From NCBI RefSeq assembly GCF_004087915.1, contig NZ_CP035108.1:1550001-1614000 (forward strand): a DNA stretch of 64,000 bases. Reading direction: 5' to 3'. This stretch comes from Geovibrio thiophilus (GTDB lineage Bacteria > Chrysiogenota > Deferribacteres > Deferribacterales > Geovibrionaceae). The notes under the pieces are model-generated. The model was not told the DNA's origin. It saw only the letters and a program-made list of their open reading frames with translations, and made no database searches. Shown piece by piece: positions 35,364 to 44,558 of the stretch. The first letter of the stretch is position 1. Every line of letters begins with the position of its first letter. The translations under genes were made by a program, and so were the position numbers.

Positions 35364-35993
35364 ATGAAACTTGAGCATATGGTAGTAAGACCCCTTTTCG
35401 TAAACTGTTTTTTCCTTTCCGACGACGAAGGCAATCTTGTGATTTTCGATCCGGGCGGAGATGCGGATCTCATTATAAATAAAATAGAGACAGAAAACCT
35501 CAAGCCGAAGATGATCCTCAATACTCACGGTCACTTTGATCACATAGGCGCAGTGAGCGAGCTTAAGGAAAAATACAATATTCCTTTTTATATACACAAG
35601 GATGACGAGTTTCTCCTCGGTCAGTCGAGAAACCATGCGGCGCTTTTCGGCGCTGAACCTGCTCCTGTTCCGACTGCGGACAGATATGTCAAAGACGGAG
35701 ACGAAATAGAGTTCGGCGGCGGAAAGATCAAGGTTCTGCATACTCCCGGGCATACTCCGGGCGGAGTGTGTTATTTCATTGAACGGGTAAACGCCGTAAT
35801 AACAGGAGATACTCTGTTTTGTGAAGGAGTGGGGCGAAGCGACTTCCCCTATGCGGATCACAGTCAGCTTATCGAAGGCATAGCGCACAAACTGCTCACA
35901 CTGGACGATTCCGTAACCGTGCACCCCGGACATGAGGAGTTCAGCACTATCGGATGGGAGAAAAACAACAACCCGTACCTTAAAAGACTGTGA
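35364..35993 (+). CDS. MBL-fold hydrolase, glyoxalase II-like
   Basis: 209 residues. Metal motifs: NTHGHFDHIG (HxHxDH), LHTPGHTPGG, TGDTLF and the C-terminal VHPGHEEFSTIGWEKNNNP, typical of GloB-like hydrolases. It is shorter than true glyoxalase II (lacking most of the C-terminal substrate domain), so a role in thiol-ester detoxification is plausible but unproven. Confidence 0.85.
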   Translation: MKLEHMVVRPLFVNCFFLSDDEGNLVIFDPGGDADLIINKIETENLKPKMILNTHGHFDHIGAVSELKEKYNIPFYIHKDDEFLLGQSRNHAALFGAEPAPVPTADRYVKDGDEIEFGGGKIKVLHTPGHTPGGVCYFIERVNAVITGDTLFCEGVGRSDFPYADHSQLIEGIAHKLLTLDDSVTVHPGHEEFSTIGWEKNNNPYLKRL

Positions 35994-36008
35994 GGCGTCC
36001 TGCGGTTA

Positions 36009-36036
36009 TTGACTTCCGTATTAAATATGATACTAT
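36009..36036 (+). promoter_or_regulatory. Promoter immediately upstream of tsaB
   Basis: TTGACT (36009-36014), 16-nt spacer, TACTAT (36031-36036). The predicted start of transcription is around 36043, only a few bases before ATG 36046, so the mRNA may be leaderless. Confidence 0.55.
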
Positions 36037-36045
36037 GCTTTAATA

Positions 36046-36639
36046 ATGAACACATTAATCGTAGACACTTCCGGTGACATGCTTTTTGCCTCGCTCGGTA
36101 CTTCCGGCGGGGCTGTTTTGGCTGAGACCGGAGTGAAAATGAAATCAAACATTAACGAGAATCTTCTGAAAACCGTTGATTTTCTTCTGGAATCTTCGGG
36201 AACTTCTCTCAGTGAAATTGAAAATTTTTATACAATAACGGGACCCGGCTCTTTTACGGGCATAAGGATAGGCGTTTCGACTATGCTTGGGCTTGCTTCC
36301 TCCATGGGGAAAAAACTTAAAGGAATTTCATCGCTGGACGCTTACGCTCTTGTCTGCGGAGAGGAGTCGGTTGAGGTCTGGGCAAAGCTGAGATTAAAAA
36401 GTTTTGTCAGAAAAAGCTATGACTTTAAAAATATGGTATTTTCTGAGTATGAGACAGTTAAGCTGGATGATGAGGAATCCATTACCCATATTGTCAACCG
36501 CGAGCAGAAAAGCAGCCTTAACCTCACTCACTCAGTAAAAAATATCCATTTTACTAAATTCGGATGCGGCTACGAGCCCCTGTACTTCAGGAAATCCGAA
36601 GCGGAAATAAACTTTGATCAGAGACGTGCTTGCGGATGA
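36046..36639 (+). CDS. tsaB: tRNA t6A synthesis protein TsaB
   Basis: 197 residues, slightly short for TsaB. N-terminal LIVDTSGDMLFASLG and the helix with YTITGPGSFTGIRIGVSTMLGLA are characteristic. TsaB scaffolds TsaD and TsaE for threonylcarbamoylation of A37 in ANN-decoding tRNAs. No Shine-Dalgarno precedes the ATG, consistent with a leaderless transcript. The 3' end overlaps rimI by 26 nt, a common tsaB-rimI arrangement. Confidence 0.88.
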   Translation: MNTLIVDTSGDMLFASLGTSGGAVLAETGVKMKSNINENLLKTVDFLLESSGTSLSEIENFYTITGPGSFTGIRIGVSTMLGLASSMGKKLKGISSLDAYALVCGEESVEVWAKLRLKSFVRKSYDFKNMVFSEYETVKLDDEESITHIVNREQKSSLNLTHSVKNIHFTKFGCGYEPLYFRKSEAEINFDQRRACG

Positions 36640-37069
36640 TCTTGAATCCGTCACAGAGATAGAAAGAGCATCATTTAAAAAACCGTGGTCGAAGACAGAC
36701 TTTGAAACGGAAATAGAGAGAGAGCGCAGTATCTTCAAGCTTTTGGAAGAGGATGGGGCGGTTTGCGGCTATTTTGTTGTTTACACGGTTCTGGACGAGT
36801 CTGAACTGGCTGATATTGCCGTTTCCCCGAAACACCGCGGCAAAGGCTACGGCAGGCTTCTTCTGGCAGAGGCTGTCCGTTCGGCGGACAAGGCTTCAGT
36901 GATGTTTCTTGAGGTGGCGGTGGACAACTTTTCCGCTGTCGGATTATATGAATCTTTCGGCTTTGAAAAAGTCGGCTATATAAAAGACTATTACGGTCAG
37001 GACAATGACGCGTACATCATGAAGCTCAACATTAACGGCGAGGTGAGAAATGTTGAAAAGCAATACTGA
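36614..37069 (+). CDS. rimI: Ribosomal-protein-alanine N-acetyltransferase RimI-like
   Basis: 151 residues, GNAT fold. The acetyl-CoA loop is VSPKHRGKGYGRLLL (R-x-x-G-x-G) and the C-terminal motif includes LYESFGFEKVGYIKDYY. TTG 36614 gives the short standard N-terminus (IRDVLADDLESVTEIERASF). RimI acetylates the N-terminus of ribosomal protein S18 in E. coli. Overlaps both neighbours. Confidence 0.88.
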   Translation: MIRDVLADDLESVTEIERASFKKPWSKTDFETEIERERSIFKLLEEDGAVCGYFVVYTVLDESELADIAVSPKHRGKGYGRLLLAEAVRSADKASVMFLEVAVDNFSAVGLYESFGFEKVGYIKDYYGQDNDAYIMKLNINGEVRNVEKQY

Positions 37070-37286
37070 ACTTATTGAGAGCATCAAGAACGACAGCCCG
37101 GAGTTCAGAGAACTTTTTAATGAGCACATTAGAATGGAGCAGGATCTTGAAGCTCTGCTGAGTTTGAAATATTATCCGCCTGAAGTGGAAGCTAAGATAA
37201 AAGAGATCAAAAAGCAGAAGCTCATCGGAAAAGATAAAATGGAAAGAATCGCGGTTGAGTACCAGAAGCGCTTCTCTTCAAACTGA
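37050..37286 (+). CDS. YdcH/DUF465-family protein
   Basis: 78 residues, two-helix charged protein: SPEFRELFNEHIRMEQDLEAL and then IKEIKKQKLIGKDKMERIAVEYQ, the classic DUF465 pattern with a conserved HxxLd-type start and KKxKLxxKD core. Function unknown. Coupled to rimI by a 20-nt overlap. Confidence 0.8.
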   Translation: MLKSNTELIESIKNDSPEFRELFNEHIRMEQDLEALLSLKYYPPEVEAKIKEIKKQKLIGKDKMERIAVEYQKRFSSN

Positions 37287-37299
37287 AAAATAGAGGGTA

Positions 37300-38445
37300 A
37301 TGATGGATCAAAAGAAATATGTGTTTACTTCCGAGTCAGTTACGGAAGGGCACCCTGACAAGATTGCAGACCAGATTTCCGATGCCATTCTTGACGCCAT
37401 GCTCACTGACGACCCCATGAGCAGGGTTGCCTGCGAAACAATGGTTACGACAGGGCTTGTTATAGTTGCCGGAGAGGTTACCACAAGAACCTATGTGGAC
37501 ATTCCCGGCGTGGTGAGAGAAACGATAAAAGACATAGGCTACACCAGAGCCAAATACGGCTTTGATTACGAAACCTGCGGGGTTATCTCCACCATCGACA
37601 AACAGTCTCCTGATATTGCAATGGGTGTTGACACAGGCGGGGCTGGGGATCAGGGGCTTATGTTCGGTTTTGCGTGCGATGAAACCGAGGAACTCATGCC
37701 TCTGCCAATAATGCTTGCCCATAAGCTTACCATGCAGCTCTCCAAAGTTCGTAAAAATGAAGTTCTTCCCTATCTCAGACCGGACGGAAAATCACAGGTA
37801 ACAATAGAATACGACGGATATAAACCTGTCAGGGTCGACACGGTAGTCATATCCTCTCAGCACTCCAACGAAATTAAGCTGAAAGACCTCAGAGAGGATA
37901 TAATAGAAAAAGTAATCAAGCCTGTTATCCCTGCGGATCTCCTTGATGAAGAACATATAAAATATCACATAAACCCCACGGGGAGATTCGTTATCGGCGG
38001 TCCCATGGGCGACTGCGGTCTTACCGGAAGAAAAATCATCGTTGACACTTACGGCGGCGCTGGAAGACACGGCGGCGGCGCTTTCAGCGGAAAAGACCCG
38101 TCCAAGGTGGACAGAAGCGCGGCTTACGCAGCCAGATGGGTTGCCAAAAACATTGTTGCCGGCGGATTCGCCAAAAGATGTGAGATTCAGGTAGCTTACG
38201 CCATAGGCGTTGCAGAGCCTGTTTCCGTAAACGTAAACACTTTTGGTACGTCAACCGTACCCGAATCTGAAATAGAAAGAGCTGTGGGCAAGGTGTTTGA
38301 CCTCACTCCCAAGGGTATTATGGAAGCTCTTGACTTAAGAAAACCTATTTTCAGGAAGACTGCCGCTTACGGTCACTTCGGCAGAAACGAATTTTCATGG
38401 GAAAAAACCAATAAAGTTGACGAGCTTAAAAAAATCATAGGCTGA
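37300..38445 (+). CDS. metK: S-adenosylmethionine synthase
   Basis: 381 residues (ATG 37300 or 37303). Signatures: [39 protein letters not shown] (methionine loop) and [19 protein letters not shown]. It makes SAM from Met and ATP. With ahcY following it builds and recycles the activated methyl cycle. No SAM riboswitch was seen upstream. An intrinsic terminator follows. Confidence 0.97.
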   Translation: MMDQKKYVFTSESVTEGHPDKIADQISDAILDAMLTDDPMSRVACETMVTTGLVIVAGEVTTRTYVDIPGVVRETIKDIGYTRAKYGFDYETCGVISTIDKQSPDIAMGVDTGGAGDQGLMFGFACDETEELMPLPIMLAHKLTMQLSKVRKNEVLPYLRPDGKSQVTIEYDGYKPVRVDTVVISSQHSNEIKLKDLREDIIEKVIKPVIPADLLDEEHIKYHINPTGRFVIGGPMGDCGLTGRKIIVDTYGGAGRHGGGAFSGKDPSKVDRSAAYAARWVAKNIVAGGFAKRCEIQVAYAIGVAEPVSVNVNTFGTSTVPESEIERAVGKVFDLTPKGIMEALDLRKPIFRKTAAYGHFGRNEFSWEKTNKVDELKKIIG

Positions 38446-38454
38446 CACAGCGGT

Positions 38455-38488
38455 TCCGGACTTTCCTGACAGAGAGTCCGGATTTTTT
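38455..38488 (+). terminator. Intrinsic terminator after metK
   Basis: TCCGGACT/AGTCCGGA stem (38455-38462, 38475-38482) followed by T6. It separates metK from ahcY, though read-through may occur because the gap is only 83 bp. Confidence 0.8.
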
Positions 38489-38528
38489 CTTTTACGGCAC
38501 TTCCGCCGTGTATGATTAAGAGGTAAAA

Positions 38529-39938
38529 ATGAGTTCTAGTGATTATAAAATAAGAGATATTTCCCTCGCCGAGTTCGGAAGGAAAGAGATTCAGATAGCG
38601 GAACACGAAATGCCCGGTCTTATGGCCGTGAGGGAGAAGTACGCAGAATCCAAGCCCCTTGAAGGTGTGAGGATCATGGGCTCTCTTCATATGACGGTTC
38701 AGACCGCCGTTCTGATTGAAACCCTCACCGCTCTGGGTGCTGACGTGCGCTGGTGCAGCTGCAACATCTTCTCAACGCAGGATCATGCGGCGGCAGCTAT
38801 TGCGGCGGCGGGAGTTCCCGTTTTCGCATGGAAGGGTGAAACGCTGGAGGAATACTGGTGGTGTACTGATCAGGCGCTGAAATTCCCCGGCGGCAAAGGT
38901 CCTGAGCTTATAGTTGATGACGGCGGAGACGCCACGCTCATGATTCATCTCGGATATAAGGGAGAGAAAGACCCCTCTCTTTTTGATAAACAGGTAAATA
39001 CTGAAGACGAAAAGCAGCTTTTCGGTCTTCTTAAATCAATATATAAAGAGGATGCAACCCGCTGGGCGAAAACAGTTGCCGAGTGGAGAGGCGTTTCGGA
39101 AGAGACCACAACAGGTGTTCACAGGCTTTATCAGATGCTTGAGAAGGGCGAGCTGCTTGTTCCCGCAGTCAATGTCAATGACTCTGTCACGAAATCCAAA
39201 TTCGACAACCTTTACGGCTGCCGAGAATCTCTCATAGACGGCATCAAGCGCGCAACAGATGTTATGATAGCAGGCAAGGTGGCTGTGGTATGCGGCTACG
39301 GCGATGTGGGCAAGGGCTCCGCTCAGTCCCTCAGAGGGCAGGGCGCGCGCGTAATCATTACAGAAATAGACCCCATATGCGCACTTCAGGCTGCTATGGA
39401 GGGTTATGAGGTCACAACGATTGAAGAAACCCTCGGCAGGGCGGACATATATGTCACCACGACAGGCAACAGAGACATTATCCGCATTGAACACATGGAG
39501 AAGATGAAGGATCAGGCGATAATATGCAATATCGGTCACTTCGACAATGAAATTCAGGTTGAAAAACTTGAAAACTACAAAGACATCAAGAAATTAAACA
39601 TAAAACCTCAGGTAGATAAATACACTTTCCCTGACGGACATGAGATATTCCTTCTCGCTGAAGGCAGACTGGTTAACCTTGGCTGCGCAATGGGACATCC
39701 ATCGTTTGTTATGTCAAACTCTTTTGCCAACCAGACTCTTGCCCAGTTGGATCTTTGGGAAAACAGGGATAAATACAAACCCGGCGTTTACATGCTGCCG
39801 AAAGTCCTTGACGAGGAAGTGGCGAGACTCCACCTTGAGAAGATCGGCGTCAGGCTCACCACTCTCACAAAAGAACAGGCTGACTACATAGGCGTGCCGA
39901 TTGAGGGTCCGTATAAGCCGGATCACTACAGGTATTAA
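38529..39938 (+). CDS. ahcY: S-adenosylhomocysteinase
   Basis: 469 residues. NAD-binding motif [20 protein letters not shown]; catalytic and substrate residues in the N-terminal part include [11 protein letters not shown] and the loop [17 protein letters not shown]. It splits SAH to adenosine and homocysteine. AGAGG precedes ATG 38529. No SAH riboswitch consensus was found in the short leader, only a small hairpin (ACGGC/GCCGT, 38494-38509). Confidence 0.97.
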   Translation: MSSSDYKIRDISLAEFGRKEIQIAEHEMPGLMAVREKYAESKPLEGVRIMGSLHMTVQTAVLIETLTALGADVRWCSCNIFSTQDHAAAAIAAAGVPVFAWKGETLEEYWWCTDQALKFPGGKGPELIVDDGGDATLMIHLGYKGEKDPSLFDKQVNTEDEKQLFGLLKSIYKEDATRWAKTVAEWRGVSEETTTGVHRLYQMLEKGELLVPAVNVNDSVTKSKFDNLYGCRESLIDGIKRATDVMIAGKVAVVCGYGDVGKGSAQSLRGQGARVIITEIDPICALQAAMEGYEVTTIEETLGRADIYVTTTGNRDIIRIEHMEKMKDQAIICNIGHFDNEIQVEKLENYKDIKKLNIKPQVDKYTFPDGHEIFLLAEGRLVNLGCAMGHPSFVMSNSFANQTLAQLDLWENRDKYKPGVYMLPKVLDEEVARLHLEKIGVRLTTLTKEQADYIGVPIEGPYKPDHYRY

Positions 39939-39944
39939 GGTATA

Positions 39945-41312
39945 ATGGAAAATAATAAACACGTTCTGATACTGGGCGCAGGTCCTGCGGGGCTGAACGC
40001 TGCTAAGCTTCTGGCGACGGAAGGCTTCCGTGTAACTATAGTCGATAAGGAAATAGGCGGCAACTACTGCCGCTCGGGCAGCGTTATATCCAACTCGCTG
40101 TTGTATCAGAGCAAGATATTCGCAAACTGCACAGAGAAGCTTCAAACACTTGTAAGCGGTGATGAATGCTCCTCTGTGAGCTTTGACTTTAAAAAATCCA
40201 GAAAGCTAACTGAACAGTCGGTGATGAGGATCCGCAAGGCTCTCACTGAGGACATTGAGAATCTGAACATAAATTTCGTGTACGGGTTCGGTAAATTCGC
40301 TTCTGAATCTTCCGTTGCTGTCACCAGTGTTGAGGGCAATGTGGAGATTAAGTTCGACTACTGCATAATAGCCACAGGCTCCTCAGACATCAATCCCGGG
40401 CTCAGCTCATCGGTTAAGCTGCTCACTGTCTCAAGCATAAGCGACCTTGAAAAGGTTCCCTCCAAGATAACCATTCTCGGGGGCGGATTTGTGGGCTGTG
40501 AGTTTGCCACTGTTTTCAGAAGGCTCGGCTCCGCTGTTACAATCGTGGAAACCAAGGATGAAATCCTTCGTGACATGGATCAGCAGATAGTCAAAAAACT
40601 GGAAGAAAAATTTAAGAAAAGCGGCATTGAGGTTCTGAAAAATACCAAGGTAGAAAAGGCGGAAAAGGTCGGCAGCAAATATATTCTGTTCCTTTCCGGC
40701 GGTGTGAAGCTTGAAACGGAAGAGGTCTTCGTGGCTGTGGGCAGAAAAGCCAGCATCTGCGGACTTGATCTGGATAAGGCGGGAATAAAGCTTGAAGCAA
40801 ACGGCAACCTTAAACTGAATAAGAAGATGCGCACAACTAATGCCAATGTTTACGCAGTAGGCGACGCCTCCGGCGGAAACATGCTTGTAAGCTGGGCTTA
40901 CACCACCTCAGAGATTGCCTCTGACGCCGTGATCGGCAACAAAACCGCCAAACCGTGGGAAACCATGCCGAAAGTGCTTTATCTTGATCCGGAGCTTGCC
41001 AAGGTCGGTTTCACCGAAGATGAGCTTAAGGACTACGCAGGCGAGTACGCCTGCATTAAATACAACATATCAGACCTTGAGAAAACTCTTATCAGCGGTG
41101 CTCAGAAGGGCTATATGAAAGTGGTTTACGACAAGGACACAAGAAAAATTCTCGGCTGCCATGTGATAGGCGACGGAGCGGGACAGATATGCTCCATGTT
41201 TTCGCTGCTTATCCAGTCCGGCATCACGATTGATAAAATATCCGATTATGTGTTCAACCATCCCACCTATGCCGAAGTGCTTAACGATATAGCAAGTAAG
41301 GTGAAACAGTGA
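39945..41312 (+). CDS. FAD/NAD(P) oxidoreductase of the dihydrolipoamide dehydrogenase fold, SthA-like
   Basis: 455 residues. FAD motif LILGAGPAGLNAAKLL at the N-terminus, NAD motif ILGGGFVGCEFATVF near 175-190, and the C-terminal dimerisation domain with NHPTYAEVL. The redox-active CxxxxC is not intact: the segment is GGNYC42RSGSVISN, keeping one Cys only. Soluble transhydrogenase (SthA) also lacks the second Cys, so a transhydrogenase- or diaphorase-like role is more likely than lipoamide dehydrogenase. No lipoyl enzyme genes are near. ATG 39945 is 6 nt after ahcY; its stop overlaps plsC. Confidence 0.8.
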   Translation: MENNKHVLILGAGPAGLNAAKLLATEGFRVTIVDKEIGGNYCRSGSVISNSLLYQSKIFANCTEKLQTLVSGDECSSVSFDFKKSRKLTEQSVMRIRKALTEDIENLNINFVYGFGKFASESSVAVTSVEGNVEIKFDYCIIATGSSDINPGLSSSVKLLTVSSISDLEKVPSKITILGGGFVGCEFATVFRRLGSAVTIVETKDEILRDMDQQIVKKLEEKFKKSGIEVLKNTKVEKAEKVGSKYILFLSGGVKLETEEVFVAVGRKASICGLDLDKAGIKLEANGNLKLNKKMRTTNANVYAVGDASGGNMLVSWAYTTSEIASDAVIGNKTAKPWETMPKVLYLDPELAKVGFTEDELKDYAGEYACIKYNISDLEKTLISGAQKGYMKVVYDKDTRKILGCHVIGDGAGQICSMFSLLIQSGITIDKISDYVFNHPTYAEVLNDIASKVKQ

Positions 41313-42031
41313 TTTTCATCTACAGCTTTTTTTTCTGGATATATCTTGCGCTGGTTACCGCAGTGCTTGTGATACTCGGCATCCCTTCGGTTTTTTTCTC
41401 AAAACAGCCTTACAAACTCATGAGCAGAATCTGGGCTAAGATGCTTCTTCTTTATCTGGGCATCAGGGTGAAGACGGAAGGTCTGGAAAAACTGGATAAA
41501 AATACTTATTATGTCTTCATGGGCAATCATTTAAGCTATGCGGACATATTTGTTCTCCTTCATGTTTTCTCAGACAGACTGTTTCTGTTCATGGCTAAAA
41601 AAGAGTTGTTTAAAATTCCCTTTTTCGGCTTTGCCCTCAAAAAGATAGGTATGATCCCCATCGAAAGGGAAGACAGGAAGGACGGACTGAAAAGCCTTCT
41701 CAGCGCTGCGAAAAAAATCAGTGAAGGCTATTCCGTGCTGCTGTTTCCTGAGGGCACACGCTCCTCAGACGGAAAACTGGGCAGCTTTAAGCGCGGCGCC
41801 TTTGTTCTCGCCGGAAGAACTGGGAACAAAATAGCGCCTTTTATCATAAGCGGGACTTCAAGCGCTGTTCCTAAACATAGTTTCAGGGTTTATCCGTTTA
41901 AAAAAGTACACTTGAAATTCCTTGAACCCATGGATTCCGGCGGTATGAAGGACAGAGAACTGCTTGAGCATGTGCGCGGAGTGATGCTGAATGAACTCGG
42001 TCAGAAGGATAATTTTAGCTCTGGGGAGTAA
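41309..42031 (+). CDS. plsC: 1-acyl-sn-glycerol-3-phosphate acyltransferase
   Basis: 240 residues. One or two N-terminal membrane segments, acyltransferase motif I GNHLSYADIF (HX4D) and motif III FPEGTRSSDGKLGSFKRGAF. It makes phosphatidic acid at the inner membrane. GTG 41309 overlaps the upstream stop by 4 nt. Confidence 0.92.
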   Translation: MIFIYSFFFWIYLALVTAVLVILGIPSVFFSKQPYKLMSRIWAKMLLLYLGIRVKTEGLEKLDKNTYYVFMGNHLSYADIFVLLHVFSDRLFLFMAKKELFKIPFFGFALKKIGMIPIEREDRKDGLKSLLSAAKKISEGYSVLLFPEGTRSSDGKLGSFKRGAFVLAGRTGNKIAPFIISGTSSAVPKHSFRVYPFKKVHLKFLEPMDSGGMKDRELLEHVRGVMLNELGQKDNFSSGE

Positions 42032-42494
42032 TATCGGCGACAGGGAGCGGAACTTTGCCGATGCCCTGAAAGCCCTGTCATCCCTTATCATAATAGATAA
42101 AGTATCTTCCGTTTACTCCACCGCATCCCTGCTCAGGGACGGACAGGCGGATTATTACAACATCTGCTGCTCCGGCTGCACCGGATTAAGCACAGACAAA
42201 CTTCTCACTTTTATCAAAAAAACTGAAAAGGAACTGGGCAGAGAACAGTCCGCACGCTGGCAGAGCAGGCTCATTGATATAGACATTATAGATTTCGGCG
42301 GTGAAATCCACGAATCTGAAGGGCTTGCTGTACCCCACAAAGAAACGGCGAACAGAAGCTTTGTGCTTTATCCTCTGCGGGATGTGGACGCAGACTATGT
42401 TCATCCGGTAAGCGGTATGAGCATAGACAGGCTTATTGCTGGTTTAAAAGATGATCTGGATATAAAAAAAATCGGAGACTTATCATGGCGGTAA
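41991..42494 (+). CDS. folK: Hydroxymethyldihydropterin pyrophosphokinase
   Basis: 167 residues. N-terminal ALGSNIGDRERNFADALKAL and central SRLIDIDIIDFG plus VPHKETANRSFVLYPLRDV are HPPK signatures. It commits pterin to folate synthesis. ATG 41991 lies 41 nt inside plsC; its own end overlaps the next gene by 10 nt. Confidence 0.93.
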   Translation: MNSVRRIILALGSNIGDRERNFADALKALSSLIIIDKVSSVYSTASLLRDGQADYYNICCSGCTGLSTDKLLTFIKKTEKELGREQSARWQSRLIDIDIIDFGGEIHESEGLAVPHKETANRSFVLYPLRDVDADYVHPVSGMSIDRLIAGLKDDLDIKKIGDLSWR

Positions 42495-43180
42495 TTACTG
42501 TTTCAAGACAGTTCGGATGCGGCGGTGAGTATGTGGCTGAAAAAGTCGCGGAAAAACTTGGTTTCAAGCTATTTCATAAGGAGCTTATAAAATACATCGC
42601 AATCCTTACCGATACTGATGAGGAGAAAGTGAACAGGTTTGATGAGGAACAGCATTCAAATTTCCGCTCATTCATGTCTGACTATTTTGACGCAGACCTG
42701 TTCTCTAATGTTTTCAAAGATGAAAAGATAAATAAGGTCAATGATATGATCAAAAATGACGAAACCATATCATTTTTCGATACATATGCCGATCAGGAAC
42801 CTGTTTTCGACAGCAAAAGGTTCAGTTCTATGGTGGAGCTTATCATCAGGAATCTTGCCACGGATACGAACTGCGTGATAATGGGGCGGGGCAGCCAGTG
42901 TATTCTTGAAGATGAGCCAAATTGTCTGCATATAAGGCTAGTTGCTCCCTTTGATGACCGTGTGAAATGGCTCACGGATAAGGAAGAGCTTGAAGCGGCG
43001 AAAGCAGCGGAGCAGATAAAAGCTATAGAGAAGCATAAAAAAAGTTATATAAAGCATTATTATAAAAGAGATATTGACGACGTGTCTCTTTATCATTCCG
43101 TCTTTAATCTCAGTAAAACCTCAAACGATAATCTCGCAGACATGATTATTGCCTGCGCAAAGTCATTTCTGAAGTTCTGA
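42485..43180 (+). CDS. Cytidylate-kinase-like family protein
   Basis: 231 residues. N-terminal VITVSRQFGCGGEYVAEKVAEKLGF is the P-loop pattern of the Cytidylate_kin2 family, followed by VIMGRGSQCILEDEPNCLHIRLVAPFDDRV. This family is distinct from Cmk; substrate uncertain. Overlaps folK by 10 nt. Confidence 0.8.
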   Translation: MAVITVSRQFGCGGEYVAEKVAEKLGFKLFHKELIKYIAILTDTDEEKVNRFDEEQHSNFRSFMSDYFDADLFSNVFKDEKINKVNDMIKNDETISFFDTYADQEPVFDSKRFSSMVELIIRNLATDTNCVIMGRGSQCILEDEPNCLHIRLVAPFDDRVKWLTDKEELEAAKAAEQIKAIEKHKKSYIKHYYKRDIDDVSLYHSVFNLSKTSNDNLADMIIACAKSFLKF

Positions 43181-43239
43181 CCTTGTTTTAAAATGACTGA
43201 AACATAGCCGGAAAGCCTTTACTGTCAAGCTTAAATTTA

Positions 43240-43268
43240 TTGACTGTCCGCATGATTTGGAATATATC
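43240..43268 (+). promoter_or_regulatory. Promoter of hisS-aspS
   Basis: TTGACT (43240-43245), 17-nt spacer, TATATC (43263-43268), 24 nt before the hisS start. Confidence 0.6.
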
Positions 43269-43291
43269 TGTATTCTTATGCGGAGGTAGTT

Positions 43292-44545
43292 TTGTTCAGC
43301 AGGGTCAAAGGATTCAGAGACATATACGGCGAAGAGGCTGTATATTGGGAAAGAATAGAAAGAATTTTCAAGGAAACGTTTAATACATTCAATTTCAGGG
43401 AATTTATTCTCCCTGTACTTGAACGCGCTGATGTTTTCCACAGAGGCATAGGCGATACCACGGACATAGTCGAGAAGGAGATGTTCGCCTTCAAGGACAG
43501 GGACGATACAATGGTAGCTCTCCGTCCTGAAGGAACAGCGTCACTCGTGCGTGCCTATGTGGAGAACAAGCTCTACAACCCCCCCTCGGTTAAGAAATAC
43601 TATTACATTGGTCCCATGTTCCGCAGGGAACGCCCTCAGAAAGGACGTTTCCGCCAGTTTTATCAGGCAGGCGTGGAGGTTTTCGGAGCGGATGGAGCGG
43701 CGGCGGACGCGGAAGTCATCTATCTTCTGAAAACCCTTGCCGATAAAACAGGCATAGGCGATATGGTGACGATGGAGATCAACTCTATCGGGTGTCCCGA
43801 ATGCAGACCCGCGTATTACGGAAAGCTCGTTGGGTACTTTGAAGCTCATCAGGAAAGCCTTTGTGAGGACTGCAAGCGCAGGCTGGGCAAAAATCCTATG
43901 CGTATCCTTGACTGTAAGGTGGAGACTTGCCAAGCGATCACTAAGGGCGCTCCCGTGATGCTTGATTATCTTTGCGGGGAATGTGAAACTCATTTTTCAG
44001 ATGTAAAAAAATACCTCACCGCCTTCGGTGTGGAGTATAATATAAATAAGATGATGGTTCGGGGGCTGGACTACTATATCCGCACAGCCTTTGAAATGGT
44101 TACAAACCATCTCGGCTCACAGAACGCCGTTGGCGGGGGCGGCAGGTATGACGGGCTTATAAAGCTCCTCGGCGGACCGGAAGTGCCGGGAATAGGCTTC
44201 GCCCTCGGCATAGACAGGCTTGTGGCGCTTGCCATGCAGAAGGATAATGTTAAAGACAAAGGGGCGGATGTTTTCATCATCGCCTTTAAAGATATTTCGG
44301 ACATAAAGTGTGCGGAACTGGTAAAGAATTTCAGGGAAAGGTCGATTATAGCTGAGATTGATTACGCCTTCCGCGCCATGAAAAAACAGATTAAATCGGC
44401 TGATTCGTCAGGCGCACGCTTCACCCTCATACTGGGGGATGATGAAATGAACAGGGGCGAAGTTTCCGTAAAAAATATGGAAACAGGCGAACAGACCTCC
44501 GTTAAGCTTGACGCGGTTGCCGATTATATCCAAAATAAACTTTAA
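43292..44545 (+). CDS. hisS: Histidyl-tRNA synthetase
   Basis: 417 residues. KGFRDI at the N-terminus, class II motif 2 region FRRERPQKGRFRQFYQAGVEVFG, the His-specific MVRGLDYYIRTAFEM and motif 3 GIGFALGIDRLV, then an anticodon-binding domain. TTG 43292 follows GGAGG (43282-43286). The four Cys in CPECR/CEDCK and nearby suggest a possible metal-like insertion. Paired with aspS, a frequent order. Confidence 0.96.
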   Translation: MFSRVKGFRDIYGEEAVYWERIERIFKETFNTFNFREFILPVLERADVFHRGIGDTTDIVEKEMFAFKDRDDTMVALRPEGTASLVRAYVENKLYNPPSVKKYYYIGPMFRRERPQKGRFRQFYQAGVEVFGADGAAADAEVIYLLKTLADKTGIGDMVTMEINSIGCPECRPAYYGKLVGYFEAHQESLCEDCKRRLGKNPMRILDCKVETCQAITKGAPVMLDYLCGECETHFSDVKKYLTAFGVEYNINKMMVRGLDYYIRTAFEMVTNHLGSQNAVGGGGRYDGLIKLLGGPEVPGIGFALGIDRLVALAMQKDNVKDKGADVFIIAFKDISDIKCAELVKNFRERSIIAEIDYAFRAMKKQIKSADSSGARFTLILGDDEMNRGEVSVKNMETGEQTSVKLDAVADYIQNKL

Positions 44546-44558
44546 GCAGGAGGACCAC

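Noticed and set aside
38446-38528. SAH riboswitch before ahcY
   Set aside because: Gap is only a terminator plus a small hairpin; the SAH consensus is absent.
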